DNA of 64,000 nt, taken from contig LM655191.1 of the NCBI GenBank assembly GCA_000824825.2, forward strand, positions 17,036 through 81,035, in the 5' to 3' direction. Position numbers and translations under genes: made by a program. Shown piece by piece: positions 55,155 to 63,645 of this stretch; the stretch's first letter is position 1, and each line of letters begins with the position of its first letter. The notes under the pieces were generated by a model. It searched no databases, had not been told where the DNA came from, and saw nothing but the letters and a program-made list of their open reading frames with translations. This DNA comes from Mesorhizobium sp. ORS 3324. GTDB lineage: Bacteria; Pseudomonadota; Alphaproteobacteria; Rhizobiales; Rhizobiaceae.

Positions 55155-55553
55155 TTAGTGCTTGGCCTCGATTTCCTTGCGCGCTGCGCTGGCCAGGAAC
55201 GCCGATCTTGTTATGCCGCGTTCGCGCGCCGCGGCATCGATCGCCCGCAAGACACCGCGTTCGAACGTCACATTGGCCCTGATGACAGCGCTGTCATTGT
55301 CGATCAACGGTACCGACACCAGATATGCGCCCTCGGACAGGGCCGTGCGAATCTCCGCAGCCGAGACGATTGCCTCGTGGCTGGACGGTTCGGGAACCGG
55401 CATGTCTTCCGCCCACAACTGCAATGCTTCGATCGCGTTCGGGATGATATCTTCCGCATTGTCCGCAGCCGAGAAGCAGCCGGGAATGTCCGGAAAGCGA
55501 ATGCCGAAAGCGCTGTCCGCATCCTTGTCGACCAAAGCGAAATAGCTCTTCAC
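55155..55553 (-). CDS. hicB: type II toxin-antitoxin antitoxin HicB
   Basis: A 132-residue antitoxin. The N-terminal half has the HicB partial RNase-H-like pattern (KSYFALVDKDADSAFGIRFPD, IPGCFSAADNAEDI, then ALQLWAEDM) and the C-terminus a ribbon-helix-helix-like DNA-binding part (ERGVLRAIDAAARERGITRS, AFLASAARKEI). The GTG at 55553 follows TTGGAGGCTGTT. It starts inside the hicA stop region, so toxin and antitoxin are co-translated, in the typical hicA-hicB order. Confidence 0.88.
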   Translation of the reverse strand: MKSYFALVDKDADSAFGIRFPDIPGCFSAADNAEDIIPNAIEALQLWAEDMPVPEPSSHEAIVSAAEIRTALSEGAYLVSVPLIDNDSAVIRANVTFERGVLRAIDAAARERGITRSAFLASAARKEIEAKH

Positions 55554-55780
55554 AACAGCCTCCAACTGCCAGTCGCCCACGAGGCGTCAGTTCGTCCTGA
55601 CCAGCCTGCTTGCTTGGCGATCGCGCGAGCAGTGCCAATCGGCAAATCCTTCTCCGGATGCGGAACGATCAGCACGATCTCGCCCTTTCGAAATTTGTGA
55701 TGCGAGCCGCGAATAGACACCAGCTCGAAACCGTCATCCTTGAGACGCTTCACGATCTTCCGGCTGTCACGCTCGATCAA
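55550..55780 (-). CDS. hicA: type II toxin-antitoxin toxin HicA (mRNA interferase)
   Basis: A 76-residue toxin that cuts mRNA. The double-stranded-RNA-binding-like fold is recognised by RKIVKRLKDDGFELVSIRGS, the catalytic His in GSHHKF (residues 25-28) and HPEKDLPIGTARAIAKQAG. I chose the TTG at 55780. An in-frame GTG at 55807 lies upstream of the -10 box of the predicted promoter, so it would not be in the mRNA. The C-terminal tail after AGW is a little longer than usual and overlaps hicB by four bases. Confidence 0.85.
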   Translation of the reverse strand: MIERDSRKIVKRLKDDGFELVSIRGSHHKFRKGEIVLIVPHPEKDLPIGTARAIAKQAGWSGRTDASWATGSWRLL

Positions 55781-55794
55781 ACGCCATCTATGCG

Positions 55795-55823
55795 CATATA
55801 AATACACATCGAACGTATTTCAA
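55795..55823 (-). promoter_or_regulatory. promoter of hicAB
   Basis: On the minus strand TTGAAA (55818-55823), a 17-base spacer and TATATG (55795-55800). It is close to the sigma-70 consensus and lies in an AT-rich island. Transcription would start about 8 bases before the TTG of hicA, giving a very short leader. Confidence 0.6.
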
Positions 55824-55826
55824 TTG

Positions 55827-56282
55827 TCAGGTCGGTTTCTTCTTCGGCGGGATCGAATAGGTGCCGGTGGCGTGGGCCACGGTGTGCTTGTCTGAACCGG
55901 CGACGATGTCGATATCGAACACCATTAGGCTCTTCCCGAGCTTGAGGATGCGGCAATGGCCGTCGATCGGACCTGCCTCGGCCTTGCGCATGAAGTTGAT
56001 GTTGAGGTTGGTGGTCACCGAAAGCGCGTCCGGCCCGGCGTGGCTGAGCACGCAGACATAGCCGCCGATGTCGGCCAGCGTGAACAGCGACGGGCCCGAC
56101 ACCGTGCCGCCGGGACGCAGATGCCGTGCATCGGCATTGAGCCGCACCGTGCAGCCGCCGGGAAACACCTCCAGCGCCTCATAGAAGGAGAACTGGTCGT
56201 TGAGCTGCGGATAGACGCTTGCCATCAGCGCGTTGACTTCGGCCGCGGTCAGCACCGGCTTCAGATTGCTTTGAGCGGACAT
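55827..56282 (-). CDS. PaaI family thioesterase (hotdog fold)
   Basis: A 151-residue acyl-CoA thioesterase. The hotdog helix and motif are seen in RHLRPGGTVSGPSLFTLADIGGYVCVLS, interrupted by a Gly turn, followed by TTNLNINFMRKAEAGP. It frees acids from CoA esters of aromatic or fatty acids; the substrate is not known. Divergent from the enoyl-CoA hydratase gene 150 bp away, which fits a CoA-ester pathway. Confidence 0.85.
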   Translation of the reverse strand: MSAQSNLKPVLTAAEVNALMASVYPQLNDQFSFYEALEVFPGGCTVRLNADARHLRPGGTVSGPSLFTLADIGGYVCVLSHAGPDALSVTTNLNINFMRKAEAGPIDGHCRILKLGKSLMVFDIDIVAGSDKHTVAHATGTYSIPPKKKPT

Positions 56283-56433
56283 GCGCGTTTCCTATATACG
56301 GGAAGTTCCAGGCGCGGGCGCCTGGACCAAATGGTGCCACGGAGAAAACACGCCTCGCGGCTGTTCTTCAACCGGCAGCATGCTAGTTCTGTTGCGCCAT
56401 GCGCTGCGAGCGCTGACTGCGGAGGTTTAGAAA

Positions 56434-57255
56434 GTGGCTGAAGTCGTCGCCATCAAGCCGGCCGTCGCCGACGGCCCCGTTCTTGTCAGCCAGGACAAGG
56501 GTGTGCTGCGCCTCACGCTCGCCAGCCCGCCGGCCAATGCGCTGTCGCTGGCGACGATGGCCGCACTCCAGGCCGAGTTCGATCGCGTAAAGGCAGACAA
56601 ATCCGTGCGCGTCATCATCCTGGCGGCGTCCGGCAAGGTGTTCTGCGCCGGCCACGACCTCAAGGAAATGACGGCGCACCGCGTCGATCCCGATCGCGGC
56701 CGCGCCTTCTTCGAAGAGACCTTCGCCGCCTGCGCGAAACTGATGCAGACGATCGTGCGCCATCCGAAGCCGGTGATCGCCGAGGTCGATGGCCTGGCGA
56801 CCGCCGCCGGCCTGCAGCTTGTCGCGAGCTGCGACCTCGCCATCGCCTCGCATGAGGCGACCTTCTGCACGCCAGGCGTCAATATCGGCCTGTTCTGCTC
56901 GACGCCAATGGTGGCGCTGTCGCGCAACGTCTCGCGCAAGCAGGCGATGGAAATGCTGCTCACCGGCGAGACGATCGATGCGGCGACGGCCAGGGAATTC
57001 GGCCTGGTCAATCGCATCGTGCCGCGCGAATATCTCAATCAGGTTGTCAACAAATACGCGCAAACCATTGCGTCGAAATCGTCTTTGGTGGTCAAGACCG
57101 GCAAGGAAGCATTCTACGCCCAGTCCGAGATGGGGCTCGCGGAAGCCTATGCCTATACCGGCCGCGTGATGGTCGAAAACATGCTGGCGCGCGACGCCGA
57201 GGAAGGCATCGGCGCCTTCATAGGCAAGCGCAAGCCGGAATGGACCGACAAATAG
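56434..57255 (+). CDS. enoyl-CoA hydratase/isomerase family protein
   Basis: A 273-residue crotonase. CoA and oxyanion motifs are GKVFCAGHDLKEM and LATAAGLQLVASCDL; FCTPGVNIGLFCSTPMVALS marks the ECHDC3-like branch. It hydrates enoyl-CoA or acts on a related CoA ester; the exact reaction is not known. The GTG at 56434 follows GGAGGTTTAGAAA. The reading frame has normal length. Confidence 0.88.
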   Translation: MAEVVAIKPAVADGPVLVSQDKGVLRLTLASPPANALSLATMAALQAEFDRVKADKSVRVIILAASGKVFCAGHDLKEMTAHRVDPDRGRAFFEETFAACAKLMQTIVRHPKPVIAEVDGLATAAGLQLVASCDLAIASHEATFCTPGVNIGLFCSTPMVALSRNVSRKQAMEMLLTGETIDAATAREFGLVNRIVPREYLNQVVNKYAQTIASKSSLVVKTGKEAFYAQSEMGLAEAYAYTGRVMVENMLARDAEEGIGAFIGKRKPEWTDK

Positions 57256-57300
57256 CTGGTCCCGGGATGCCGCCGCGCTTTTCCGATCTGAAGGTGTAAT

Positions 57301-58077
57301 TTGGCTGCCCGCAAGCAACTGACGCGGCTGAAGGCGCCTTATCTCAAGCGCATCCTGCTTGAGCCGTCGCGCGTTGCGGATTGGGAGAAGTATCCCTGGA
57401 GCCTGCCGATCTTTCGGGATCGCGAATTCGCGTTAGAATTTGCATCGGCCATCACCATCATCGTCGGCGAGAACGGTACCGGCAAATCGACGCTGCTCGA
57501 GGCCATAGGCGCGCTGGCCGGCTACGACGAGGCCGGCGGCGGCAAAGGCTACATGCCCGTCGACCACTCCGGAGCCATCGACAAAAGCGGCGTCGCGCTT
57601 GCGGCCGCTTTGCGCGGCCACTGGCTGCCGAAGGTTACCGCCGGCTGGTTCTTTCGTGCCGAATCCTTCTATTCGGTCGCGCGCTACCTCGATCGAGCTG
57701 CGCTGGAGTCCGGCGGAGCGCCACCTGATTTCCTTTCGTGGTCGCACGGTGAGGGGTTCATCCGCTTCTTCGAGGAGCGCTGCCGCCGGCAGGGCATCTA
57801 CATTCTCGATGAGCCCGAAAGCGCGCTTTCGCCGACACGCCAGATCGAATTGCTGAAGCTGCTTCAGCGTATGGAGCGTTCCGGCACCGCGCAGGTGATC
57901 ATGGCCACACATTCGCCGCTGCTGATGGCCTGCCCGAACGCGCGCCTCTTCCGCATCAGCCGCTTCGGCCTCGATCCGATCGATTTTGAAGACACCGACC
58001 ATTTTCGCATGATGCGCGACTTCTGCAGCGACCCGGCTGCCTTTCTCGCCGAAGCGCTCTACGAGGACGAGCCATGA
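57301..58077 (+). CDS. AAA family ATPase (SMC/ABC-like)
   Basis: A 258-residue ATPase. Walker A is IVGENGTGKSTLLEA near residue 58, and Walker B is YILDEPESALSP near residue 178, with the switch His in IMATHSP. There is no membrane helix and no clear coiled-coil insert, so it is one of the small stand-alone ATP-binding proteins of the DUF/RecF-SMC group (YbjD/predicted ATPase type). The start is a TTG at 57301 after a poor ribosome site. Its TGA overlaps the ATG of the CoA-binding protein. Confidence 0.82.
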   Translation: MAARKQLTRLKAPYLKRILLEPSRVADWEKYPWSLPIFRDREFALEFASAITIIVGENGTGKSTLLEAIGALAGYDEAGGGKGYMPVDHSGAIDKSGVALAAALRGHWLPKVTAGWFFRAESFYSVARYLDRAALESGGAPPDFLSWSHGEGFIRFFEERCRRQGIYILDEPESALSPTRQIELLKLLQRMERSGTAQVIMATHSPLLMACPNARLFRISRFGLDPIDFEDTDHFRMMRDFCSDPAAFLAEALYEDEP

Positions 58078-58595
58078 ACCACGACGCCTACGACAATACC
58101 TACATCGCCGGTATCCTGAACTCGGTGAAGACGATCGCCATGGTCGGCGCCTCGCCCAATGATGTGCGGCCGAGCTATTTTGTGCTGAAATACCTGCTCG
58201 CCAAAGGCTTTTCGGTGTTCCCGATCAACCCCGGCCAGGCCGGCAAGCAGATCCTGGGCCGCACCGTCTATGCCAGCCTCGCCGAGCTGCCGCAGCCGGT
58301 CGACATGATCGACATTTTTCGCGGCTCATCGGCAGTGCCGGGCATCGTCGACCAGGTGCTGAAGCTCGATCCGCTGCCCAAGGTCGTCTGGATGCAGCTT
58401 GGCGTGCGCCATGACGAGGCGGCCGCGCGTGCCGAGGCCGCCGGCATCAAGGTGGTGATGAACCGCTGTCCGAAGATCGAATACGGCAAGCTGTCGGGCG
58501 AGATCGGCTGGACCGGCGTCAATTCCGGCGTGCTGTCGTCGAAGAAGCCCTTGATGCGTCAGGGCTTCCAGAGCTTCGGCGTGCGGCAGAAATAA
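58074..58595 (+). CDS. CoA-binding protein
   Basis: A 173-residue Rossmann-fold protein of the CoA-binding (YccU-like) family. Motifs are KTIAMVGASPNDVRPSYFVL, FPINPGQAGKQILGRTVYAS and VVWMQLGVRHDEAAARAEAA, ending with VMNRCPKIEY. The function of the single-domain form is not known. It starts inside the stop of the ATPase gene (ATGA). Confidence 0.88.
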   Translation: MNHDAYDNTYIAGILNSVKTIAMVGASPNDVRPSYFVLKYLLAKGFSVFPINPGQAGKQILGRTVYASLAELPQPVDMIDIFRGSSAVPGIVDQVLKLDPLPKVVWMQLGVRHDEAAARAEAAGIKVVMNRCPKIEYGKLSGEIGWTGVNSGVLSSKKPLMRQGFQSFGVRQK

Positions 58596-58756
58596 CCTTC
58601 CCGCCGGTCGCGCAAAATTATTCCGGGAAGAAATGCATTTTTCCCGGCGTTGGCCGCAGATCGCGTATCGAAAGGTATTTTCTTCTTTGCATTCCCAGCC
58701 GCGCTTCGCCAAGAATGCCCGGCGACTTTCGCTGGATCACCAAGAGGGAGGTTTCC

Positions 58757-60037
58757 GTGACCCGTACGCCCGGTTTCAACACGCTCGCCGTTCATGCCGG
58801 CGCCAAGCCGGATCCGGCGACGGGCGCGCGCGCCACGCCGATCTACCAGACCACTTCCTATGTCTTCGATGACGCCGACCACGCCGCTTCGCTGTTCGGG
58901 CTGAAGGCCTTCGGCAACATCTACACCCGCATCATGAACCCGACTCAGGCGGTTCTGGAAGAACGCCTTGCGGCGCTCGAAGGCGGCACCGCTGGGCTTG
59001 CCGTCGCCTCGGGCCACGCCGCTCAGGTGATCATCTTCCACAATCTGATGCGACCAGGCGAAAATTTCATCGCCGCCAACAAGCTCTATGGCGGCTCGAT
59101 CAACCAGTTCGGCCACGCATTCAAGAACTATGGATGGGAGGTCCGCTGGGCCGACGTCAACGACCTCTCGACCTTCGAGAGCCAGATCGACGACAAGACC
59201 AAGGCGATCTTCATCGAAAGCCTCGCCAATCCCGGTGGCATCTTCGTCGACATCGAGAGGATCGGCGATATCGCCCGAAGGCACGGCCTGCCGCTGATCG
59301 TCGACAACACGCTGGCCTCGCCCTATCTCGTGCGGCCGATCGAGCACGGCGCCGACATCGTGGTGCATTCGCTGACCAAGTTCATCGGCGGCCACGGCAA
59401 TTCGATCGGCGGCGCCATCATCGACGGCGGCACCTTCGACTGGTCGAAGTCGGGCAAGTATCCGATGCTGTCGGAGCCGCGCCCCGAATATGGCGGCCTC
59501 GTCCTCCACGAGACCTTCGGCAATTTTGCCTTCGCCATCGCCGCCCGTGTGCTCGGCCTGCGCGATCTCGGCCCGGCGATCTCGCCCTTCAACGCATTCC
59601 TTATCCTGACCGGCCTGGAGACCTTGCCGCTCAGGATGCAGCGGCATTGCGACAACGCGGTGAGCGTCGCCGCCTGGCTTTCGAACCACCCGAAAGTCGA
59701 GTGGGTAAACTATCCCGGGCTGCCGAGCGACAAGAACAATGCGCTGCAGAAGAAATATTCGCCGCAGGGCGCCGGCGCCGTGTTCACCTTCGGCCTCAAG
59801 GGCGGCTATGAGGCCGGCGTCAAGTTCGTCGAGGCGCTGGAGCTGTTCTCGCACCTCGCCAATGTCGGCGACACCAAGTCGCTGGTCATCCACCCGGCTT
59901 CGACAACGCACCGCCAGCTCTCCGACGAGCAGAAGATCAAGGCCGGCGCCGGGCCGGACACGGTCCGCCTGTCGATCGGCATCGAGGACGTCAACGACAT
60001 CGTCGCCGATCTGGAACAGGCTCTGAGCAAGGTCTGA
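58757..60037 (+). CDS. metY: O-acetylhomoserine sulfhydrylase (aminocarboxypropyltransferase)
   Basis: A 426-residue PLP enzyme that makes homocysteine from O-acetylhomoserine and sulfide, for methionine synthesis. The start FNTLAVHAGAKPDPATGART-like (NTLAVHAGAKPDPATGARA), YTRIMNPTQAVLEERLAALE and the PLP Lys208 in VVHSLTKFIGGHG are family marks. GTG at 58757 follows GAGGGAGG. A bulged inverted repeat at 58623-58647 (CCGGGAAG with TTCCCGG) lies 110 bp upstream; it does not resemble a known SAM riboswitch. Confidence 0.93.
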   Translation: MTRTPGFNTLAVHAGAKPDPATGARATPIYQTTSYVFDDADHAASLFGLKAFGNIYTRIMNPTQAVLEERLAALEGGTAGLAVASGHAAQVIIFHNLMRPGENFIAANKLYGGSINQFGHAFKNYGWEVRWADVNDLSTFESQIDDKTKAIFIESLANPGGIFVDIERIGDIARRHGLPLIVDNTLASPYLVRPIEHGADIVVHSLTKFIGGHGNSIGGAIIDGGTFDWSKSGKYPMLSEPRPEYGGLVLHETFGNFAFAIAARVLGLRDLGPAISPFNAFLILTGLETLPLRMQRHCDNAVSVAAWLSNHPKVEWVNYPGLPSDKNNALQKKYSPQGAGAVFTFGLKGGYEAGVKFVEALELFSHLANVGDTKSLVIHPASTTHRQLSDEQKIKAGAGPDTVRLSIGIEDVNDIVADLEQALSKV

Positions 60038-60041
60038 TCCG

Positions 60042-60386
60042 ATGTCGGCCTTTCTTGCGGTCGATACCGAAACCGTCGAGCCGGAGGCCGGCGCGCCGGC
60101 CCCGGACCGCGTGATTTCGGGCGACCCGAAATTCCGCACCTGGAATGTCGAGGAGCGCGATGGCGGCCTCTACGCCGGCATCTGGGAAGCGACGCCCGGC
60201 AAGTGGCGCATCTTCTACGACGAATGGGAGTTCTGCCACATCCTGTCCGGCGTTTCGGTCATCGCCGAGGACGGCGGCGAGGCGCGCACCGTCAAGGCCG
60301 GCGACAGCTTCGTGCTGAGGCCCGGCTTCAAGGGCACTTGGGAAGTGCTCGAGACGACGCGGAAGGAATATGTGATTAGGCTTTGA
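60042..60386 (+). CDS. cupin domain-containing protein
   Basis: A 114-residue single cupin barrel. The two cupin boxes are in GKWRIFYDEWEFCHILSGV and KAGDSFVLRPGFKGTWEVLE; only some metal-ligand positions (Glu, His) are kept. The substrate is unknown; this DUF861-type (EutQ-like) pattern is common beside metabolic genes. It starts four bases after the metY stop, so the two are probably co-transcribed. Confidence 0.87.
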   Translation: MSAFLAVDTETVEPEAGAPAPDRVISGDPKFRTWNVEERDGGLYAGIWEATPGKWRIFYDEWEFCHILSGVSVIAEDGGEARTVKAGDSFVLRPGFKGTWEVLETTRKEYVIRL

Positions 60387-60438
60387 GAACGCTTGAACAG
60401 CCGGCTCTCTCATCGCACTCGGCGATCCGCACCATAGT

Positions 60439-60466
60439 GTGACTTAGTATACTAACGTGTTACCAT
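60439..60466 (+). promoter_or_regulatory. promoter with palindromic operator of the parDE module
   Basis: GTGACT (60439-60444) and TACCAT (60461-60466), spaced by 16 bases, bracket the perfect palindrome TTAGTATACTAA (60444-60455). An autoregulating ParD would bind there. It lies 32 bp upstream of the parD start in an AT-rich island. Confidence 0.5.
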
Positions 60467-60486
60467 ATGGCCAGAAAGTTGTGTTC

Positions 60487-60777
60487 ATGCGAACCACTCA
60501 ACCGTTGGCCATCACCTTGCCGCGCGATCTCGCGCAGATGGTGAAAGACAAGGTTTCCCCGGGTAAATATGCCAGTGAGAGCGAGGTCATCCGCGATGGC
60601 CTGCGCACGTTGGCGGCTCGCGATGCAGCTCTCGATCGCTGGCTGCTGGAGGAAGTGGTGCCAACCCTTGAGGACGCTCGCGCCCATCCCGAGCGCTTAT
60701 TGACTGCCGACGTGGTGCGTAAAAACCTCTCTGATCACGTCCGCGCCATAACCGCCAAGCCCCGCTATGGTGCATGA
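60487..60777 (+). CDS. parD: type II toxin-antitoxin antitoxin ParD
   Basis: A 96-residue antitoxin. The ribbon-helix-helix spans residues 5-50 (PLAITLPRDLAQMVKDKVSPG, then YASESEVIRDGLRTL). The C-terminal toxin-binding part runs AARDAALDRWLLEEVVPTLE. The ATG at 60487 is chosen; the frame is open to 60457. Its TGA overlaps the ATG of the broken parE gene (ATGA). The antitoxin itself is intact. Confidence 0.88.
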   Translation: MRTTQPLAITLPRDLAQMVKDKVSPGKYASESEVIRDGLRTLAARDAALDRWLLEEVVPTLEDARAHPERLLTADVVRKNLSDHVRAITAKPRYGA

Positions 60778-61070
60778 AGTACCGAGTAAGGTTTCACGCA
60801 ACGGCGCAAGAAGATATAGCGGAGCTGCTGAGCGAACTCGCGCCTAAGTTGATACGGCGCTGAAATTTGTGGGGCGTATCGTCGACTACTGCCTGAGCTT
60901 TGAGACGTTCCCGGAACGAGGCACACGCCATGACGAGATTGCCCATGGCTTGCGGACCGTGGGGTTGGCGACGCCGGGCAACTATTGCTTTCGAAGTTGC
61001 CGGAGACACGGTGATCATACTGCGGGTGCTTTACGCCGGGCGCACGCTCAAGTTGCTCGACGAGGAGTGA
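60774..61070 (+). pseudogene. parE: parE toxin gene broken by two single-base shifts
   Basis: The first 29 codons (MKYRVRFHATAQEDIAELLS) match ParE and then hit a TGA at 60861-60863. Adding one base after CCTAAG at about 60848 restores VDTALKFVGRIVDYCLSFET, then FPERGTRHDEIAHGLRTVG, the central ParE motif. Dropping one G from the GGGG at 60960-60963 then restores ATIAFEVAGDTVIILRVLYAGR to the end at TGA 61068-61070. So two indels, one minus and one plus, break the toxin. The antitoxin gene upstream is intact. Confidence 0.85.
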
Positions 61071-61094
61071 GCTCTCACTTAGGCTCTCACTTAG
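61071..61094. repeat. perfect 12-bp tandem duplication
   Basis: GCTCTCACTTAG occurs twice in direct succession, 61071-61082 and 61083-61094. It lies between the end of the broken parE and the stop codon of the P450 gene; the second copy contains that stop (TTA at 61091-61093 on the plus strand). It may be a slip-strand duplication. Confidence 0.8.
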
Positions 61095-62398
61095 AAGGTC
61101 ACCGCAAGCCGCTCCAACCCGTGGAAATGGTAGCTGTCGCGGAACCGCGGCTCCTCGGCCAGTCGCAACTCCGGCAGCCGGTCGAACAGCGTTTTCAGCG
61201 ACACCTGAAGCTCGAGCCTGGCCAGCGGCGCGCCGATGCAGAAATGAATGCCGGCGCCGAAGGAGACGTTCTTCTGGTCCGTGCGCGCGGGGTTGAACGC
61301 AGCCGGTTCGGCAAACGCCAGCGGGTCGTGATTGGCCATGCCGAGCAACAGCGCGATCTTGTCGCCGGGCCTGAGCAGAATGCCCGGTGCCGCTTCCATT
61401 TCCTCATAGGCATAGCGCAGGAACATGTGCAGCGGCGCGTCGAAGCGCAGGCATTCCTCGACCGTGGCGGCGTTCGCTTCCGGTGTTTCGAAGAAGCGGC
61501 GGGGATCGCCGCCTTGCGCCAGGATCGAACGCACCGCATTGCCGGTCTGGTGCACGGTGGCTTCATGGCCGGCGTTGAGAAGCAGGATGGCCGAGGAAAC
61601 CAGCTCGTCTTCCGAAAGCTTCTGGCCATTGTCCTGCGCCTCGATCAGCAGCGAGAGCAGATCGTCGCCCGGCTTGCTGCGCCGCTTGGCAATGTAGCCG
61701 CGCAGGAACGCCGCGAAATCGGCTGCCGCGCGGTTCGCCGTCTCCTCGGTCCCGCGCGTGCGGCCATGCATATACATGGCGACCATCCGATGCGACCAGT
61801 CGAGCAATGACGGCCCCATCTCGACCGGAACGCCCAGCATCTCGGCAATGATGGTTATCGGCAAAGGCGAAGCGTAGGCCGGCAGAAGGTCGACGCCGCC
61901 CGGCTCGAAACCGTCGATCAACTCGTTGGCCAGGACCTCGATGCGCGGCCTTAGCCGTTCGACCTGACGCGAGACGAAGGCGCGGTTGACCAGCGTCCGC
62001 AGCCTCGTGTGCACCGGCGGCTCGAGCTCCAGCATCGAATTCGCCTCGATCGCGTCGAAGGCGGTGAGGTGCGAGCGGTCGTCGCCGACGCCGCGGCTGT
62101 CGGGGATGCCGGCCGGGTTCTGGCGGCCGAAGCGGCGGTCGCGCAAAAGGCGATTGACGTCGTCGAAGCCGCCAAAGCACCAGAAGCCGTAATCCTCCCA
62201 AAAGAACGCATTCGAGGCGCCATGCAGGAAGGCATAGGCTTCGTATGGATTCTGCACGAAGGCCGGTGTGTGCGGGTCGAGCCGCAAGCGGCGGCTGGCG
62301 GGATCGAAAGCGAGATGGTCTGGCATCATGCTCGACCAATAGCGCGCCTCGTCGGCCCGATGCCAGACCGTATCTTTGGCGCCCATCGTGCCAGGCAT
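61091..62398 (-). CDS. cytochrome P450
   Basis: A 435-residue soluble bacterial P450 monooxygenase. The I-helix is LLLNAGHEATVHQTGNAV (G-H-E-A-T), the K-helix ExxR is in VEECLRFDAP, and the heme thiolate is Cys387 in FGAGIHFCIGAPLARLE. Its substrate and redox partner are unknown; no ferredoxin gene is near. Start is unclear: ATG 62398 is used here, but 62386, 62329 and 62326 are also in frame and the last two would give about 411 residues. Confidence 0.93.
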   Translation of the reverse strand: MPGTMGAKDTVWHRADEARYWSSMMPDHLAFDPASRRLRLDPHTPAFVQNPYEAYAFLHGASNAFFWEDYGFWCFGGFDDVNRLLRDRRFGRQNPAGIPDSRGVGDDRSHLTAFDAIEANSMLELEPPVHTRLRTLVNRAFVSRQVERLRPRIEVLANELIDGFEPGGVDLLPAYASPLPITIIAEMLGVPVEMGPSLLDWSHRMVAMYMHGRTRGTEETANRAAADFAAFLRGYIAKRRSKPGDDLLSLLIEAQDNGQKLSEDELVSSAILLLNAGHEATVHQTGNAVRSILAQGGDPRRFFETPEANAATVEECLRFDAPLHMFLRYAYEEMEAAPGILLRPGDKIALLLGMANHDPLAFAEPAAFNPARTDQKNVSFGAGIHFCIGAPLARLELQVSLKTLFDRLPELRLAEEPRFRDSYHFHGLERLAVTF

Positions 62399-62451
62399 TG
62401 AGCCAGGCAAGCCTTGCACAGGTGACGATGCACGAGCTTCGGCGCCGCGCC

Positions 62452-63174
62452 TCAACGTTCCGTCTTCAGGATACCTGCCACCTTGGCGGCGATCGCGGCA
62501 TCGAGCGCCTGCCAGTTCGCGAGCAGCTCGCGCGGGAAGCGATAGGTCAGGCTGAGGTCGTCGCCGACCTGGATGTCGCGCTCACAGGGCGCCAGCGATT
62601 CCTCGGCACTCGGCCCGCTCAGGCAGCGGGCGACGAACGGGTCTTGGCCCGGCCGGTCGGCAACCGCCAGAACCTCGTTGAGATAGCCCGATTTCTCGGC
62701 GAAACCATAAAGCGTCGTGCCACCCGGACCCGGCGTGCCCGGCTTGACGATCAGGGCGCTGTAGATCGGCGCAAAACGGCCGCTCATGTCGCGCGACATC
62801 ATCCGCGGCTCGAACGACAGGAAGATGATCTTCTTGGTGGTGGCGTGGTTGAAGTCGTCGCGCGCGGCGGTGCTGTAGCCGTCCATCTCGGGGTAGCGCA
62901 GGTAAAGGTCGAGGCGTGAGGCGATGCCGTCGCGCCTGGCCTGGTCGAAGCGGATGAAGTTGGCCGGCACGCTGATCACATTGTTGCCGACGACCGCATG
63001 GCGCACCGTCGTGTCGTCGCTATAGCCGGCCATGGCGATCGATCTGCCAAGCCATTTGCCGCCGGCGCTGATTGCCACCGACAGCAGGGCGAGCGCCGCG
63101 AAAGCGTAGAAGACCCGCTTCATCAAGGTCGAGTCGACGACCTCGAATTCCTCGGCGGCGGCTGCCTCTCTCAT
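62452..63174 (-). CDS. membrane-anchored protein of unknown function
   Basis: A 240-residue protein with one N-terminal membrane helix at about residues 20-40 (VFYAFAALALLSVAISAGG) and a large part facing the periplasm. Conserved-looking segments are NVISVPANFIRFDQARRDG, LDLYLRYPEMDGY and CLSGPSAEESLAPCERDIQVG; the two cysteines could pair. No family is recognised, though I recall such proteins in rhizobia. The ATG at 63174 is preferred; the frame is open to 63195. It is 53 bp upstream of the P450 gene on the same strand. Confidence 0.75.
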   Translation of the reverse strand: MREAAAAEEFEVVDSTLMKRVFYAFAALALLSVAISAGGKWLGRSIAMAGYSDDTTVRHAVVGNNVISVPANFIRFDQARRDGIASRLDLYLRYPEMDGYSTAARDDFNHATTKKIIFLSFEPRMMSRDMSGRFAPIYSALIVKPGTPGPGGTTLYGFAEKSGYLNEVLAVADRPGQDPFVARCLSGPSAEESLAPCERDIQVGDDLSLTYRFPRELLANWQALDAAIAAKVAGILKTER

Positions 63175-63282
63175 CGCGATCCCCGATCCGCTCACCTGTC
63201 CTCAGGTGGCACAGCTTGCGCGGCACGGCTCTTGCAGCGCGTCGGCACGACTGTGCGGTCTCGTGGTAAACGGTTGGTAAAG

Positions 63283-63627
63283 ATGGATATCATGTTGCTC
63301 CCTCTCTACGCTTTTGCGGTCGGCCTGACGGCCTGCGGCCTCGTCGGCTCGGCCATGGAGATCGTCACCGGCCGCCGGCTGGCTTTTGCCGACCCCTATG
63401 TGTCTCCCGCCCATATTGCGCGCTCGCTTGCCGCAACCGCCTGCGCCGGGCCGTTCATGCTTACCAATGATGCGCTTGCCGCTCGACGCGAGGGGCGCAT
63501 CGGCACGCTGGCGCTGTTGTCCTGCGGCTGCACGGCCGTGGCCTGGGCGCTGGCGCTCGGCGTCGTGCTGATCGCCATTGCCTCCTGGGCGACCAGTCTC
63601 CTAGGCTCGGGCGATTTCTCAGCCTGA
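63283..63627 (+). CDS. small membrane protein of unknown function
   Basis: A 114-residue protein with three membrane helices (LLPLYAFAVGLTACGLVGSA; HIARSLAATACAGPFML; LALLSCGCTAVAWALALGVV and onward). The ATG at 63283 is chosen as the first start with a membrane helix after it; the frame is open upstream to 62998. Similar proteins occur in rhizobia beside carbonic anhydrase genes, as far as I recall. No function is known. Confidence 0.7.
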   Translation: MDIMLLPLYAFAVGLTACGLVGSAMEIVTGRRLAFADPYVSPAHIARSLAATACAGPFMLTNDALAARREGRIGTLALLSCGCTAVAWALALGVVLIAIASWATSLLGSGDFSA

Positions 63628-63645
63628 GACGAATCGGAGACAAAG

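Noticed and set aside
58596..58756. SAM-II or other SAM riboswitch ahead of metY
   Set aside because: The gap has one bulged hairpin (58623-58647) but none of the conserved SAM-II pseudoknot sequence.
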